From: Pandoraea eparura
GTDB lineage: Bacteria; Pseudomonadota; Gammaproteobacteria; Burkholderiales; Burkholderiaceae
Reading direction: 5' to 3'
Assembly (NCBI RefSeq): GCF_902459725.1
Contig: NZ_CABPSH010000004.1
Location: forward strand, 1 to 64,000
Length of the DNA stretch: 64,000 nucleotides
Position numbers and translations under genes: made by a program. Below, piece by piece: positions 1 to 9,834 of this stretch. The notes beneath the pieces were generated by a model. It was given only the letters and a program-made list of their open reading frames with translations. It did no database searches and was not told the DNA's origin. The stretch's first letter is position 1. Every line of letters begins with the position of its first letter.

Positions 1-215
1 GCCTGAACGAGCCGCGTTACGTGACGCTGCCCAACATCATGAAGGCGAAGAAGAAGCCGCTGGAGACGGTCAAGCCGGCGGATCTGGGCGTGGACGTGAG
101 CCCGCGCCTGAAGACGCTCAAGGTGGTGGAGCCGCCCAAGCGCAGTGCAGGGGTGAAGGTGGCGGACGTGGCAGCGCTCGTCGACAAGCTGAAGCTTGAG
201 GCCAAGGTCATCTAA
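1..215 (+). CDS. etfB: Electron transfer flavoprotein subunit beta, C-terminal end
   Basis: Only the last ~70 codons are present; the frame is open from the window edge to TAA at 213-215. The peptide contains [13 protein letters not shown] followed by a lysine-rich tail ending EAKVI, typical of the EtfB C-terminus, where the MKAKKKP stretch follows the AMP-binding region. EtfB pairs with EtfA as a soluble FAD/AMP heterodimer that passes electrons from acyl-CoA dehydrogenases to ETF:ubiquinone oxidoreductase. etfA begins 14 bases downstream, so the two form an operon. The N-terminus lies outside the window. Confidence 0.93.
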   Translation, partial: LNEPRYVTLPNIMKAKKKPLETVKPADLGVDVSPRLKTLKVVEPPKRSAGVKVADVAALVDKLKLEAKVI

Positions 216-229
216 GGGGAGACGACGAG

Positions 230-1162
230 ATGAGCATTCTTGTAATTGCTGAACACGACAATCAATCGATCAAGGCGGCGACCCTGAACACGGTGGCGGC
301 GGCGCTGCAATGCGGCGACGACGTGCACGTGCTGGTGGCAGGCCACAACGCGAAGGCGGCGGCTGACGCCGCGGCACAGATCGCGGGCGTGAAGAAGGTA
401 CTGCTGGCCGACGCGCCGTACTTCGGTGACGGCCTGGCCGAGAACATCGCCGACGAGGTGGTGTCGATCGCCGGCGGCTACACGCACATCCTGGCCAATG
501 CGACGGCGTACGGCAAGAACATCGCACCGCGCGTGGCGGCCCTGCTCGATGTGGCGCAGATTTCGGACATCACGAAGGTCGACAGCGCCGACACGTTCGA
601 GCGACCGATCTACGCGGGCAACGCGATTGCGACGGTGCAAAGCGCGGACAAGGTGAAGGTGATCACGGTGCGCTCGACGGGGTTCGATCCCGTTGCGGCA
701 AGTGGTGGCAGTGCAGCGGTGGAAGCCGTGGCGGCGACGCCGGACGCTGGCCTGTCGCAGTTCGTGGGTCGTGAAGTGACGAAGCTGGACCGTCCGGAAC
801 TCACGAGCGCGAAGATCATCGTCTCGGGTGGCCGGGGTCTGGGAAGCGGCGAAAACTTCGCGTTGGTGCTTGAGCCGCTGGCGGACAAGCTGGGCGCGGC
901 GCTGGGCGCCTCGCGCGCGGCGGTCGACGCGGGTTATGTGCCCAACGACTACCAGGTCGGCCAGACGGGCAAGATCGTGGCACCGCAGTTGTACGTGGCG
1001 GTGGGCATTTCGGGGGCGATCCAGCACTTGGCGGGGATGAAGGATTCGAAGGTGATCGTGGCGATCAACAAGGATCCGGAAGCGCCGATCTTCTCGGTGG
1101 CGGATTACGGTCTGGTGGGCGATCTGTTCACGGTGGTGCCGGAGCTGACGGGCGCGCTGTAA
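230..1162 (+). CDS. etfA: Electron transfer flavoprotein subunit alpha
   Basis: 310 residues, normal for EtfA. The N-terminal half (1-185) is the ETF alpha/beta domain, starting [11 protein letters not shown]. The C-terminal half (~190-310) is the FAD-binding domain, with [38 protein letters not shown] and [15 protein letters not shown], the conserved isoalloxazine- and ADP-contacting segments. The start at ATG 230 is preceded by AGGGGAGA. EtfAB accepts electrons from acyl-CoA dehydrogenases, such as the one encoded at 8582, and delivers them to the quinone pool. It follows etfB by 14 bases. Confidence 0.97.
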   Translation: MSILVIAEHDNQSIKAATLNTVAAALQCGDDVHVLVAGHNAKAAADAAAQIAGVKKVLLADAPYFGDGLAENIADEVVSIAGGYTHILANATAYGKNIAPRVAALLDVAQISDITKVDSADTFERPIYAGNAIATVQSADKVKVITVRSTGFDPVAASGGSAAVEAVAATPDAGLSQFVGREVTKLDRPELTSAKIIVSGGRGLGSGENFALVLEPLADKLGAALGASRAAVDAGYVPNDYQVGQTGKIVAPQLYVAVGISGAIQHLAGMKDSKVIVAINKDPEAPIFSVADYGLVGDLFTVVPELTGAL

Positions 1163-1276
1163 GCGAGTCCTGAAGTGACGCTGCGGGATCGACTCCCGCA
1201 GCCGATCCGCATGAAGAGGCCGGCCGGCGACGGTGCGGCGTCTTCATGCGAATCGGAAAGAAACGAAGGAACAGCG

Positions 1277-2380
1277 ATGGACAAAGTCGATTGCGTCGTG
1301 ATCGGCGCGGGCGTGGTGGGGTTGGCCGTCGCGCGGACCCTGGCCATGGCCGGGCGCGAAGTGGTCATCCTGGAGTCCGAGCGTGCGATCGGCACCGGCA
1401 CCAGTTCACGTAACAGCGAAGTCATTCACGGTGGCATTTACTACCCGCCCGGCTCGCGCAAGGCAGCGCTGTGCGTCGAGGGCAAGCACCGCCTGTATGC
1501 GTTTTGCGCGTCGCACGGCGTGGAGCATCGCCGCTGTGGCAAGCTGATCGTCGCGACCAGCGAGCGCCAGATGAGCGAACTCGAGGCCATTGCCGCCAAC
1601 GCGCGTGCCAGCGGCGTCGACGATCTGCAATGGCTCACCGCCAGCGAAGTCGCCCAGCGCGAACCAGCGTTGCACGCGTTTGGTGCGTTACTGTCCCCGT
1701 CAACGGGCATTGTGGACAGCCACGGACTGATGCTCGCCTTGCAGGGCGATGCGCAGAACGCCGGCGCCATGCTCGCGTTCGACGCGCGCGTCGTCGGCGC
1801 CCGTGTGGGGCACGCCGACGGTATCGCGCTGGAGATTGACACGGCGGGCGTCACGTCGACACTGCTCGCCAACACCGTCGTCAACAGCGCGGGGCTCCAC
1901 GCCGTGGACGTCGCGCGCACGTTCGACGGGCTCTCCCCCGAACACATTCCGCAGCGCTATTTCGCGAAGGGGAGCTACTTCACCTGTTCGCAGCGCGCGC
2001 CGTTCTCGCACTTGATCTATCCTGTGCCGGAGCCGGGCGGGCTGGGCGTGCACCTGACGCTCGATCTCGGGGGGCAAGCGCGTTTTGGTCCGAACGTGGA
2101 ATGGGTCGACGAGATCGACTACACGGTCAATGCCGCGGATGGCGAAGGCTTCTACGCGGCGGTGCGGCGCTATTGGCCCGCGTTGGCGGACGGCGCGCTG
2201 CAGCCCGGCTATGCAGGCATTCGACCGAAGATCAGCGCCCCCGGCGAGCCGACGGCAGACTTCCGTATCGATGGGCCGGCGGTGCATGGCGTGGCGGGCC
2301 TCATCAACCTGTTCGGTATCGAGTCCCCGGGGCTGACGGCGTCACTCGCGATTGCCGAAGCGGTGCGCGCGGCGCTTTGA
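1277..2380 (+). CDS. FAD-dependent oxidoreductase (DAO / L-2-hydroxyglutarate oxidase-like)
   Basis: 367 residues from ATG 1277, which follows GAAGGAACAG; an upstream in-frame GTG at 1175 has no ribosome site and would add an unstructured tail. The N-terminus [14 protein letters not shown] is a Rossmann GxGxxG site for [22 protein letters not shown] and a C-terminal [13 protein letters not shown] motif fit the DAO superfamily branch containing L-2-hydroxyglutarate dehydrogenase/oxidase. It probably oxidises a 2-hydroxy acid or secondary amine, but the substrate cannot be read from sequence. The gene lies 114 bases downstream of etfA, so electron transfer to ETF is possible but unproven. Confidence 0.85.
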   Translation: MDKVDCVVIGAGVVGLAVARTLAMAGREVVILESERAIGTGTSSRNSEVIHGGIYYPPGSRKAALCVEGKHRLYAFCASHGVEHRRCGKLIVATSERQMSELEAIAANARASGVDDLQWLTASEVAQREPALHAFGALLSPSTGIVDSHGLMLALQGDAQNAGAMLAFDARVVGARVGHADGIALEIDTAGVTSTLLANTVVNSAGLHAVDVARTFDGLSPEHIPQRYFAKGSYFTCSQRAPFSHLIYPVPEPGGLGVHLTLDLGGQARFGPNVEWVDEIDYTVNAADGEGFYAAVRRYWPALADGALQPGYAGIRPKISAPGEPTADFRIDGPAVHGVAGLINLFGIESPGLTASLAIAEAVRAAL

Positions 2381-2545
2381 CGTAAGCCCTGGCAACAAAC
2401 GCGAGAGGTGACCGGCGGTCAACGCTCACGCATTGGGCGGCTATCCGGCTAACCCTGTCATGCGGGTCCAACAATGCCGCGAGCGTTGCGCGGCATGCCT
2501 GTCGGACAAAGAACGTTGTGAGGGTGGGCGTGGTGGGGTTGCCGA

Positions 2546-2941
2546 TCAGCGCACGGCAACCGGCGGCTTCCACGAGGCCGGGTTGGTCCAGAACACCCCG
2601 CGCAGGCGATCGGTGTCGCCGCAGGGCGTGCTGCGCGTGGGCTTGCTGACTTGACCCGCGCAGGCGCTGATGTCGCGGCCCGATTGTTGCAGGCGCTTCA
2701 GGATCGTATCGAGCATGCCCGATTCGCGCCACTCATTGAGTTTGCGTCGGCAAGTCGGTACGGAGGGGTACTGCATGGGCAGCTTGGACCAGCTCTCGCC
2801 GGTAAACAGCACCCACAAGACAGCATTGGTCAGCGTGCGCTGCTCGACTTGAGGGCGGCCGCGCCGCTCCGTACGGACCGGACGGTCACAAATCAGATCA
2901 CGCAGGGCGTGCCATTCAACGTCGCTCAGTTCAGTAAACAT
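2546..2941 (-). CDS. Stand-alone IS5-type transposase N-terminal (DUF4096-like) HTH protein
   Basis: 131 residues from ATG 2941, preceded on its strand by GAGGTGTT. Residues ~5-90 resemble the DUF4096 DNA-binding head of IS5-family transposases (LSDVEWHALRDLI, then GRPQ, TNAVLWVLFTGESWSKLP, and RRKLNEW). The usual DDE catalytic domain is absent: the reading frame ends at 2546 after an unrelated Cys/Arg/Pro-rich tail, and only 165 bases separate it from the preceding gene. No terminal inverted repeats or target duplications were seen. It is either a relic of an insertion sequence or a domesticated DNA-binding protein. Family resemblance is fairly clear; function is unknown. Confidence 0.6.
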   Translation of the reverse strand: MFTELSDVEWHALRDLICDRPVRTERRGRPQVEQRTLTNAVLWVLFTGESWSKLPMQYPSVPTCRRKLNEWRESGMLDTILKRLQQSGRDISACAGQVSKPTRSTPCGDTDRLRGVFWTNPASWKPPVAVR

Positions 2942-3171
2942 AACACCTCGACCCAAAACAAACGGAGGCGCCGCAGGGGGCGAGTCCGAGCTTCACGATC
3001 TGGCAGGTACCGAGGCAATCCGGTAGGTGCTTATCCGTGAAACCTCGGCCAAGGCGGCGTCGTTCCCCGATGCTGGAAATACAAGCAACAAGCATGCCAG
3101 AGCATCGGGTTCTCTTATGAAGAACGCCGCGGGCGGGGCGAACCACACTGCGATGTGAGCGTTTGACCAGC

Positions 3172-3198
3172 AAAAAAACGCCCACTTGGCAGGTGGGC
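3172..3198 (-). terminator. Orphan rho-independent terminator on the minus strand
   Basis: On the minus strand, GCCCAC pairs with GTGGGC across a 7-base loop (3180-3198) and is followed at once by GTTTTTTTG. No protein gene ends immediately upstream on that strand, so it may end a small RNA transcribed from about 3300 leftwards; see the ncRNA entry. Confidence 0.6.
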
Positions 3199-3300
3199 GC
3201 AGCTCCTGGGTGGCTATTGGGATAGGCAATCGCAAAAGCGTCAGGAGAAAAGGAATACGTGCCTGTTGGCCAGTCCGGATCGTTTATTATTCTCGGCCCC
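3172..3300 (-). ncRNA. Candidate small RNA ending at an orphan terminator
   Basis: A canonical hairpin plus T-run sits at 3172-3198 with no coding gene feeding it. About 110 bases upstream on the minus strand (near 3285-3295) is the AT-rich run GAATAATAAACG, which could be a -10 region, but I see no good -35 partner. The transcript, if real, would be about 110 nt. It resembles no RNA family I recognise. This is inferred only from terminator placement. Confidence 0.25.
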
Positions 3301-3585
3301 GGCCAGAGTGTCTCGCTCCACATGCGCCAGCTTGTCAAGCTTGCAACCGAGATGATGACAAAAAGTGCACGTCGACGCGCTTCGGAATTACCCCCATTGC
3401 GGTGCATTGCCCATGCCACCGGCGGATCGCCCAAGATGGGTGCTCGCTTGCGCCCCGATAGGGCACCATGACGCGAGACGGGGCGCAACTTCGCGCGCCG
3501 GAGGTGCAACCGAATCTCGTCGCGTGAGAAAGTGTCCCGGTCGCCGCGTGGCGATTCGTCATGGCCGGACGGCAGGCCCGTGGCC

Positions 3586-3591
3586 TATAAT
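3586..3591 (+). promoter_or_regulatory. Probable -10 box for the IclR-type regulator
   Basis: A perfect TATAAT lies 12 bases upstream of ATG 3603 and 78 bases upstream of ATG 3669. The -35 position (about 3562) is a poor match to TTGACA, so activation by a regulator, possibly the IclR protein itself, is plausible. If transcription starts near 3598, translation from ATG 3603 would be almost leaderless. Confidence 0.45.
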
Positions 3592-3668
3592 GTGCGCCTT
3601 CGATGAATATCGTCTATCGGTTGCGCGCAAGCGCCGCACACCGGTCGGCGCCAATGTGCGCAAACGGC

Positions 3669-4484
3669 ATGAGCAACGACAGCGATAACAAATACTCCGT
3701 CCCGGGCCTTGAGCGCGGGCTGCGCGTTCTTATGGCGTTCTCGGCGCGCGAGCCCGTGCTGGCCGGGGCCGACCTTGCGCGGCGTCTTGGCATCCCACGC
3801 TCGACGGTCTTCCGTTTGTTGCAGACCCTCGAAGCCGAAGGTTTCATCGAGAAGGCCGGGGACGATCGTCACTATCGATTGGGCGTGGCGGTGCTGCGCC
3901 TAGGGTTCGAGTATCTGAATTCGCTCGAACTGACCGATCTGGGCACACCGGTCATCGAGAAGCTGCGCGATGCCACGGGGTTCTCCAGTCATATCCTGAT
4001 TCTCGATCAGCGCGATGCGGTGTTTGTCGCAAAGGCGGCCAGTCGCGACCTCGTGTTCGGATCGGTGCGGGTCGGCACGCGCCTGCCCGCCCATGCGACT
4101 GTCGTCGGGCACATTCTGCTCGGCGACTACTCGCTGCCGGCGCTCAAGCAGCTTTACCCGGAACCCAAGCTCGAAGCCTACACGGCCCACACGCCAACGA
4201 CCGTGGACGCGTTGTATCGCGTGGTCCAGGACGACATCGCCCGCGGGTACAGCATGAGCCAGGCCTTCTTCGAGCAGAACATCTCGACGATTGCGGCGCC
4301 CGTGCGCAATCATCGCGGACAGATCGTCGCCGTGATCAGCGTGACGATTCCTCAGTCGCGCGTAGAGGCGGATCTGCTCGAGAGCGGCATTGTCGAGAAG
4401 GTCGTATCTGCCGCGGACGAACTCTCGCACAAACTCAACTACCGCTCGGATCGCGCATCAGCGCCGTCAGCGGCGACGAAGTAA
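3669..4484 (+). CDS. IclR-family transcriptional regulator
   Basis: 271 residues from ATG 3669; ATG 3603 is in frame and would give 293. The start is uncertain because neither has a clear ribosome site. The N-terminal winged helix (YSVPGLERGLRVL, LARRLGIPRSTVFRLLQTLE) is the IclR HTH domain. The rest is the ligand-binding domain (FSSHILILDQRDAVFVAKA, RVGTRLPAHATVVGH, RGYSMSQAFFEQNISTIAAPV). Such proteins control aromatic or carboxylic acid catabolism by binding a small ligand. It converges on the AraC-type gene at 4522-5532. Its targets are not evident; the acyl-CoA genes to the right are candidates. Confidence 0.9.
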   Translation: MSNDSDNKYSVPGLERGLRVLMAFSAREPVLAGADLARRLGIPRSTVFRLLQTLEAEGFIEKAGDDRHYRLGVAVLRLGFEYLNSLELTDLGTPVIEKLRDATGFSSHILILDQRDAVFVAKAASRDLVFGSVRVGTRLPAHATVVGHILLGDYSLPALKQLYPEPKLEAYTAHTPTTVDALYRVVQDDIARGYSMSQAFFEQNISTIAAPVRNHRGQIVAVISVTIPQSRVEADLLESGIVEKVVSAADELSHKLNYRSDRASAPSAATK

Positions 4485-4521
4485 GGCGAAAGCGCGCACC
4501 GCGTGAGCGGCGAGGTCGGCG

Positions 4522-5532
4522 TTACGCCGTCACGGTTTGACGCCGATAGTCGCCGGGACGCGCTCCCGTCCATTTTCGGAATGCCCGAAAGAACGCACTC
4601 GGTTCGGCAAAGCCCAGCGACAGGGCGATCTCCAGCATGGGCTTCGACGTGTGGCATAGCGCGTGAATCGCGAGGTCGCGCCGCAATTGGTCCTTGATCG
4701 ATTGATACGACTGGCCCTCTTCCTCAAGGCGCCGGCGCAGCGTCGATGGCGTGGTGTGGAACTCGCCCGCCAGCGCTTCGAAGGCCGGCCAGCTATCGGT
4801 CGGCATCGTCTTCAATCGCCGCCGCACGCGTGCGACCATACCCTTCGTGTTCTTGTACTTGAGGATGATGTTGCCCGGCGCCGCGCGCAGAAATTCCTTC
4901 ACGGAGGCGTCGTTCTGCACCACCGGCAAGTCCAGGCATGCAGCATCGAATTCGATGGCCGTGTGTGCCGCATGGAAAACCAGCCGCGGCGAATACATCG
5001 TCCGATACTCATCGCTGTAGACCGGCTCGGGAAATGAAAAGTAGGCCGTGCTCAACGGCACGCGCCGCGCGATCAGCCAGCAAGTCAGCGCATAGAAGAG
5101 GATCAGCAGCGTTTCGTGCCCGAAGATGCGTGGCGACTCCGAGTCGTCACGTTCATGCACTTCGAGCCGGGCGAGCGCGCCGTCGCGGACCAGATGCACC
5201 GCCAGATCGTCGAGCAACAGTTCCATGAAGCGCGTTGCGCGTTGCAGCGCCTGATCGAGCGTGCGGCAGGCGACGACGGTGTGACACAACATCGCAAAGC
5301 TGCCGACTTTCATGCGGCGTGAATCCTGCCCGAAGAATTCGTCGTCTAGCGCGACACTGATCAACCGCCACAGGTGCGCGTATCGATCCGCCGAGACGCG
5401 GGCTTGCGGATGCGCGAGCAGCGATGGGGCGATATCGGCGCCATGCAGCAATGCCACCGGATCGCCGCCGAGCCGCTCGACATGTGCCAACGCGTTGATC
5501 ACGAAATGTATTGAAATGCTGCCTTTTTCCAT
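4522..5532 (-). CDS. AraC-family transcriptional regulator with Arabinose_bd-type sensor domain
   Basis: 336 residues from the ATG at 5532 (MEKGSISIHF); an upstream in-frame start at 5559 is possible. Residues ~10-190 match the AraC-type ligand-binding domain of the OruR/ArgR/GbuR kind (HVERLGGDPVALL, MKVGSFAMLCHTVV). The C-terminus carries the two-HTH AraC module (FHTTPSTLRRRLEEEGQSYQ, then LEIALSLGFAEPSAFFRAFRKWTG). It lies 144 bases downstream of the SDR gene on the same strand and probably regulates the ligase-SDR and acyl-CoA dehydrogenase genes. That role is inferred from position only. Confidence 0.92.
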   Translation of the reverse strand: MEKGSISIHFVINALAHVERLGGDPVALLHGADIAPSLLAHPQARVSADRYAHLWRLISVALDDEFFGQDSRRMKVGSFAMLCHTVVACRTLDQALQRATRFMELLLDDLAVHLVRDGALARLEVHERDDSESPRIFGHETLLILFYALTCWLIARRVPLSTAYFSFPEPVYSDEYRTMYSPRLVFHAAHTAIEFDAACLDLPVVQNDASVKEFLRAAPGNIILKYKNTKGMVARVRRRLKTMPTDSWPAFEALAGEFHTTPSTLRRRLEEEGQSYQSIKDQLRRDLAIHALCHTSKPMLEIALSLGFAEPSAFFRAFRKWTGARPGDYRRQTVTA

Positions 5533-5676
5533 GCGTCGCGAAACGGAACATCGTAGCAAGGGGACGCACCGATTCTAGCAGTGCGACCCCTGACGACGCT
5601 TCCGGGGCCGTCCGAAAACGGGATCGGCCCTTTCCGATTTTCGCGTGCGGCGCGCCATGGCGATGCCGGCGATGAC

Positions 5677-6444
5677 TTACTTCGGCGCCATGCGCAGCGC
5701 GCCGTCCAGACGAATCACTTCGCCGTTGAGCATGACGTTCTCGACGATATGGCGCACCAGCGCGGCATACTCCGACGGACGGCCGAGGCGCGGCGGGAAC
5801 GGCACCGATGCGCCCAGCGCGGCCTGCACCTCGGGCGTCATGCCGGCCATCATCGGCGTTTCGAAGATGCCCGGCGCAATCGTCACCACGCGTACGCCAA
5901 CGCGCGCTAGTTCGCGCGCGGCCGGCAGCGTCAGTGCGGCTACGCCCCCCTTCGAGGCGGCGTAGGCGGCCTGCCCGATCTGTCCGTCGAACGCGGCGAC
6001 CGATGCCGTGTTGACGATCACGCCGCGTTCGCCCTCGGCGTCGGCATCGCCCTCGGCGATCGCCGTGGCCGCAATGCGCAGCACGTTGAACGTGCCGATC
6101 AGATTCACATTGACGATGCGGGCAAAGCTGTCGAGCCGGTGTGGGCCTTGCTTGCCCAGAATGCGCTCGCCCATGACGAGACCGGCGCAGTTGACCACGC
6201 CGTTCAGGCGGCCGAACGCGCTTTTGGCGGTATCGACCAGGCGCTGCACGTCGTCTTCGCGGGTAATGTCGGTGGCGACGAAACGGGCCGCGTCGCCCAG
6301 TGCACTGGCCTGTTGGGCACCGGCCTCGGCGTTGATGTCACCGAGCACGACCTTCGCGCCCGCGTCGACAAACATGCGTGCGGTGGCCGCACCGAGACCC
6401 GACGATGCGCCGGTGACGAGAAAGACACGATCCTTGATTTGCAT
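5677..6444 (-). CDS. SDR-family 3-hydroxyacyl-CoA dehydrogenase (type II / HSD17B10-like)
   Basis: 255 residues, the usual size of a classical short-chain dehydrogenase. It has the NAD-binding [12 protein letters not shown], the D-x-N dinucleotide segment (LGDINAEAG), [10 protein letters not shown], catalytic Ser in [11 protein letters not shown] and the YAASKGG Tyr/Lys pair. [10 protein letters not shown] and the [11 protein letters not shown] ending match the type II 3-hydroxyacyl-CoA dehydrogenase group, which oxidises 2-methyl-3-hydroxybutyryl-CoA and short-chain 3-hydroxyacyl-CoAs to the ketoacyl-CoA with NAD+. It lies 35 bases after the acyl-CoA ligase, so the two are co-transcribed in a beta-oxidation or isoleucine-type degradation unit. 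Confidence 0.9.
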   Translation of the reverse strand: MQIKDRVFLVTGASSGLGAATARMFVDAGAKVVLGDINAEAGAQQASALGDAARFVATDITREDDVQRLVDTAKSAFGRLNGVVNCAGLVMGERILGKQGPHRLDSFARIVNVNLIGTFNVLRIAATAIAEGDADAEGERGVIVNTASVAAFDGQIGQAAYAASKGGVAALTLPAARELARVGVRVVTIAPGIFETPMMAGMTPEVQAALGASVPFPPRLGRPSEYAALVRHIVENVMLNGEVIRLDGALRMAPK

Positions 6445-6479
6445 GGGCTGCGATCTCTGAAAGAAAAGCGTGTTGACGC

Positions 6480-8141
6480 TCAGGCCGCGCTGGCCGACGA
6501 CTGCGCGGCCTTGGCGATTTCCTGGTTGCGCAAGATAAAACGCTGGAGCTTGCCGCTCGGTGTCTTGGGCAGTTCGGCGACGAATTCGATTTCACGCGGA
6601 TAGGCGTGCGTGGACAGGCGGTGGCGGACATGCGCCTGAAGCGCCTGCGCGAGCGCGTCCGTCGGCGCGAACTGCGAATGCAGCACGACGAACGCCTTGA
6701 CCAGTTCGGTACGCTCCGGATCCGGCTTGCCGACCACGGCCGTTTCAACGACCGCGGGATGTTCGATCAGCGCGCTCTCGACATCGAACGGTCCGATGCG
6801 ATACCCGGCCGACGTAATGACGTCGTCGTTGCGTCCGACAAAGCTGATGCTGCCGTCCTCGTTGCGCTCGACCGTGTCTCCGGAGAGATAGTACTCGCCC
6901 ACGAATGCGGGCGTCTCCCGCTCCCAGTAACCGGTGAACCACATCAACGGCGATTGTCGTCGATCGAGGGCGAGTACGCCCGGCTGGCCGACCGGACACT
7001 CGCGGCCCTCGTCGTCGAGGACAACCACGCGATGCCCCGGTGACGCGAAGCCGGCGGTCCCGGCCTGCACCGGATGGGCCAACGCGTGATGGTTGCAGAC
7101 GACCATGCCGAGTTCCGTCTGACCATAGTGGTCATGAATGGTCACGCCGAGGTGCTCGGCGAACCAGCGGATGACCTCCGGGTTGAGCGGCTCGCCGGCG
7201 CTGGACACGGCGCGCAACTGTCCCTTCAGGGGCGCGGCTGTCTTGTCGCCGCCGGCGATCAGCAGGCGAAAGGCGGTCGGCGAGCCGGCCAGATTCGTGA
7301 TGCCGAGCTTCTGGATGATCCGGTACGTGCTCTCGACATTGAACGGGCCGTCGTAGAAGGTGGTGGGAATGCCCATCGCGAGCGGGCCCGTCACCGCATA
7401 GTAAAGGCCATAGGCCCACCCCGGATCGGCAATGTTCCAGAACGCGTCGGTCGGTCGCAGATCAACGGCGTCGCGCATATAGCCCACGAACGCCATGATC
7501 GCGCGCAACGGCACCATGACCGGCTTGGCGGCACCCGTCGTGCCCGAGGTGAACATCATCAGAAACGGATCGTCGCCGCGGCGCATCACGGGCGCGAAGT
7601 CGGGGGCGTGCTGCTCGACCTCATGCCAGAAGCTGAAGTCGCTCTGGCGCACCCCCTGGCCGCGCGGCCCGCTGACGGTGACGACCGGCGGGCAGTGGAC
7701 CACCTCGTCGAGCTTGGGTCGATTGGCGCCGTCGGTCACCACGAGCTTGCTCTGAGCACTGTGCAGCCGGTGTTCGATGGCCTTCGGCCCGAACGCCGTG
7801 AAGAGCGGTTGATACACCGCCCCCGCGCGCCAGGTGCCGAGAATCGTCACGAGCAATTCGGGCGTACGCGGCAACAGCCCGCTCACGCGGTCGCCGGGCT
7901 GCACGCCCTGTTCGCGCAGGAAATTGGCAAAGCGTGCGGAGCGCGTTTGTAATTCGCGAAACGTCCACGTCTGGCTGGTGCCGTCTTTCCCTTCCCAGAA
8001 CAGGGCGATGCGCCCGGGAAGCGCGTGACGGTCGCAGCACTCGACGCACGCGTTCATCGCGTCCAGATGCCCGGCAAGCGTGGTGCGCACGGTGGCGTCG
8101 AGGTCAAACGCGCGGTAGGTGTCCGCGTAGTCCGCAGTCAT
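6480..8141 (-). CDS. AMP-dependent acyl-CoA synthetase (ACSM / acetyl-CoA synthetase-like)
   Basis: 553 residues. Adenylate-forming motifs are all present: [17 protein letters not shown] (phosphate loop), [11 protein letters not shown] (A5), [13 protein letters not shown] (A7), [18 protein letters not shown] (A8) and [10 protein letters not shown] with the catalytic A10 lysine. The overall pattern fits medium/short-chain acyl-CoA synthetases, which couple ATP cleavage to CoA thioester formation. It begins the minus-strand unit ligase-SDR-AraC and diverges from the acyl-CoA dehydrogenase, so together they activate and oxidise a short or branched acid. Acid specificity is not readable from sequence. 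Confidence 0.92.
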   Translation of the reverse strand: MTADYADTYRAFDLDATVRTTLAGHLDAMNACVECCDRHALPGRIALFWEGKDGTSQTWTFRELQTRSARFANFLREQGVQPGDRVSGLLPRTPELLVTILGTWRAGAVYQPLFTAFGPKAIEHRLHSAQSKLVVTDGANRPKLDEVVHCPPVVTVSGPRGQGVRQSDFSFWHEVEQHAPDFAPVMRRGDDPFLMMFTSGTTGAAKPVMVPLRAIMAFVGYMRDAVDLRPTDAFWNIADPGWAYGLYYAVTGPLAMGIPTTFYDGPFNVESTYRIIQKLGITNLAGSPTAFRLLIAGGDKTAAPLKGQLRAVSSAGEPLNPEVIRWFAEHLGVTIHDHYGQTELGMVVCNHHALAHPVQAGTAGFASPGHRVVVLDDEGRECPVGQPGVLALDRRQSPLMWFTGYWERETPAFVGEYYLSGDTVERNEDGSISFVGRNDDVITSAGYRIGPFDVESALIEHPAVVETAVVGKPDPERTELVKAFVVLHSQFAPTDALAQALQAHVRHRLSTHAYPREIEFVAELPKTPSGKLQRFILRNQEIAKAAQSSASAA

Positions 8142-8581
8142 GGGTCGTCTCCTGTAGTCGGATGCCGGTCCGCAGCCGCGCGCCTATGATGAAAGCGTTC
8201 GGGCGTGCATCGCAGACCGCCCGGGCGCCGTCTTGATCGGGACGCGGCGCTCACGGGGCATTGGCGAAATTCATCCTAATGCGTGGCGTCGGCGGGACGC
8301 AATGCCCAAACGGGTCAAGGTTCGTGAGGGATTTATCCACTCTGGCGGTGGGGACTTGCGGGGTGACGAGGTACCCCGCCGGGCAAGGCGGCGCGGGGTC
8401 GAATGCCCTATTGAGGGTTTTGCCGAGGGCGGCGTCGGCCTTTTCCGATGGCAATTCCGCTCATGCAATTTGCCGCTTTTGGCTATGGTGCCAACGCGGC
8501 GCGATCCCTACACTGAAGCCATCGACAAAGCACGGGTGCTGGCGATCCCTTTGGATAATGTCAGGGTGCGGGAGACAGAAC
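8142..8581. other. 440-base divergent promoter region
   Basis: This gap separates the minus-strand acyl-CoA synthetase from the plus-strand acyl-CoA dehydrogenase and must hold both promoters. A plus-strand frame stays open through part of it, in phase with the dehydrogenase, but gives an implausible extension. I see no clear palindromic operator or sigma-70 pair. Confidence 0.5.
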
Positions 8582-9715
8582 ATGGATTTCTATACCGAAG
8601 ACCAACGCATGATTCGCGACATGGCGCGCACGTTTGCCAGTGAGCAGCTTGCGCCGAATGCCGCGCAGTGGGACCGCGACTGCGCGTTGCCCGACGCCAT
8701 GGTCGCGCAAATGGGCGAGCTCGGCTTGCTGGGGATGATGGTGCCCGAGACGTACGGTGGCTCGTACACGGATTACACGGCGTATGCCCTGGCAATGGAG
8801 GAAATCGCCGTCGGTTGTGCGTCCACGGCCACGATGATGTCCGTTCACAACTCCGTGGGCTGCTCGCCGATTCTGAAATTCGGCACCGACGCTCAGCGCG
8901 AGCGCTGGCTGCCGGATCTGGCCGCCGGCCGGAAGATCGGGGCGTTCTGCCTGACTGAGCCGCAGGCCGGGTCGGAGGCCAATAATTTGCGAACGCGTGC
9001 CGAGCGTCGCGGCGACAAGTGGGTGCTCAACGGCAGCAAGCAGTTCGTGACGAACGGCAAACGAGCCGCCGTCGCCATCGTGTTCGCCGTGACCGATCCT
9101 GCGGCCGGCAAGCGTGGCATCTCGGCGTTCATCGTGCCGACGAATACGCCGGGGTTCGAGGTCGGGCATCCGGAGCACAAGCTTGGTATCCGGGCGTCGG
9201 ACACCTGCCCGATCACCCTGATCGACTGCGAAGTGGGCGACGACGCGTTGCTTGGCGAGCCGGGGCAGGGATTGAAGATTGCGTTGTCGAATCTCGAAGG
9301 CGGACGCATCGGCATTGCGGCGCTCGCACTGGGGGTGGCGCGGGCGGCGTTCGAGGCGGCGCTGCAGTATGCCGGCGAGCGCCAGCAGTTTGGCAAGCCG
9401 ATTCGCGAGCATCAGAGTATTGCGAACATGCTCGCCGACATGACGACGCGCATCAACGCAGCAAGATTTCTGATCCTGCACGCAGCGGCGCTGCGCACGC
9501 AGGGATTGCCATGCCTGTCCGAGGCGTCGCAGGCCAAGCTGTTCGCGTCGGAGCTGGCGGAGTCGGTGTGCTCCGACGCCATCCAGATTCACGGCGGCTA
9601 TGGCTATCTCGAGGACTATCCGGTGGAGCGTCACTACCGGGATGCGCGCATCACGCAGATCTACGAAGGTACCAGCGAGATTCAGCGTCAGGTCATCGCC
9701 CGCGCGTTGGACTGA
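8582..9715 (+). CDS. Acyl-CoA dehydrogenase (isobutyryl/short-branched-chain type)
   Basis: 377 residues from ATG 8582, preceded by GGGAGACAGAAC; the frame is open further upstream but [19 protein letters not shown] is the usual N-terminus. The family's three domains are present: FAD contact [19 protein letters not shown], the mid beta-domain, and a C-terminal helical domain with the catalytic-base region [16 protein letters not shown] (Glu within YEGTSE) and [15 protein letters not shown]. It dehydrogenates an acyl-CoA to the enoyl-CoA and passes electrons to EtfAB. Followed by a HIBYL-CoA-hydrolase-like gene, it most likely acts in valine/isobutyrate or related branched-chain breakdown. Confidence 0.93.
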   Translation: MDFYTEDQRMIRDMARTFASEQLAPNAAQWDRDCALPDAMVAQMGELGLLGMMVPETYGGSYTDYTAYALAMEEIAVGCASTATMMSVHNSVGCSPILKFGTDAQRERWLPDLAAGRKIGAFCLTEPQAGSEANNLRTRAERRGDKWVLNGSKQFVTNGKRAAVAIVFAVTDPAAGKRGISAFIVPTNTPGFEVGHPEHKLGIRASDTCPITLIDCEVGDDALLGEPGQGLKIALSNLEGGRIGIAALALGVARAAFEAALQYAGERQQFGKPIREHQSIANMLADMTTRINAARFLILHAAALRTQGLPCLSEASQAKLFASELAESVCSDAIQIHGGYGYLEDYPVERHYRDARITQIYEGTSEIQRQVIARALD

Positions 9716-9745
9716 TCGCGAAACGGCAAACGTGACGGACGAGCG

Positions 9746-9768
9746 GACGAACCGACGAACCGACGAAC
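9746..9768. repeat. 8-base tandem repeat, ~2.9 copies
   Basis: The unit GACGAACC is repeated nearly three times between the acyl-CoA dehydrogenase and the following gene. It is noncoding and could vary by slippage. It has no recognised function. Confidence 0.7.
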
Positions 9769-9834
9769 GATACGGCGACGAGGTGATGCGCTTGGTGGCA
9801 ACGATCGGTGCCGCCTGATCAAGGGGGAGGGGGA

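Larger units (their letters stand above)
2942..3602. other. 661-base stretch without a convincing gene
   Basis: The stretch holds a minus-strand rho-independent terminator at 3172-3198 with no obvious minus-strand gene behind it, and a TATAAT box at 3586-3591 facing the IclR gene. A 70-codon plus-strand reading frame, GTG 3259 to 3471, has a good Shine-Dalgarno sequence (AGGAGAAAAGG) but its product resembles nothing I know, so I do not call it a gene. Confidence 0.5.

Noticed and set aside
3259-3471. 70-codon plus-strand frame with a good ribosome site
   Set aside because: No protein resemblance, ordinary shadow-like composition after the first 35 residues, and it overlaps a possible minus-strand RNA; not supported enough to call.
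2381-3602. Complete insertion sequence around the IS5-like gene
   Set aside because: No terminal inverted repeats, target duplication or catalytic domain could be found.
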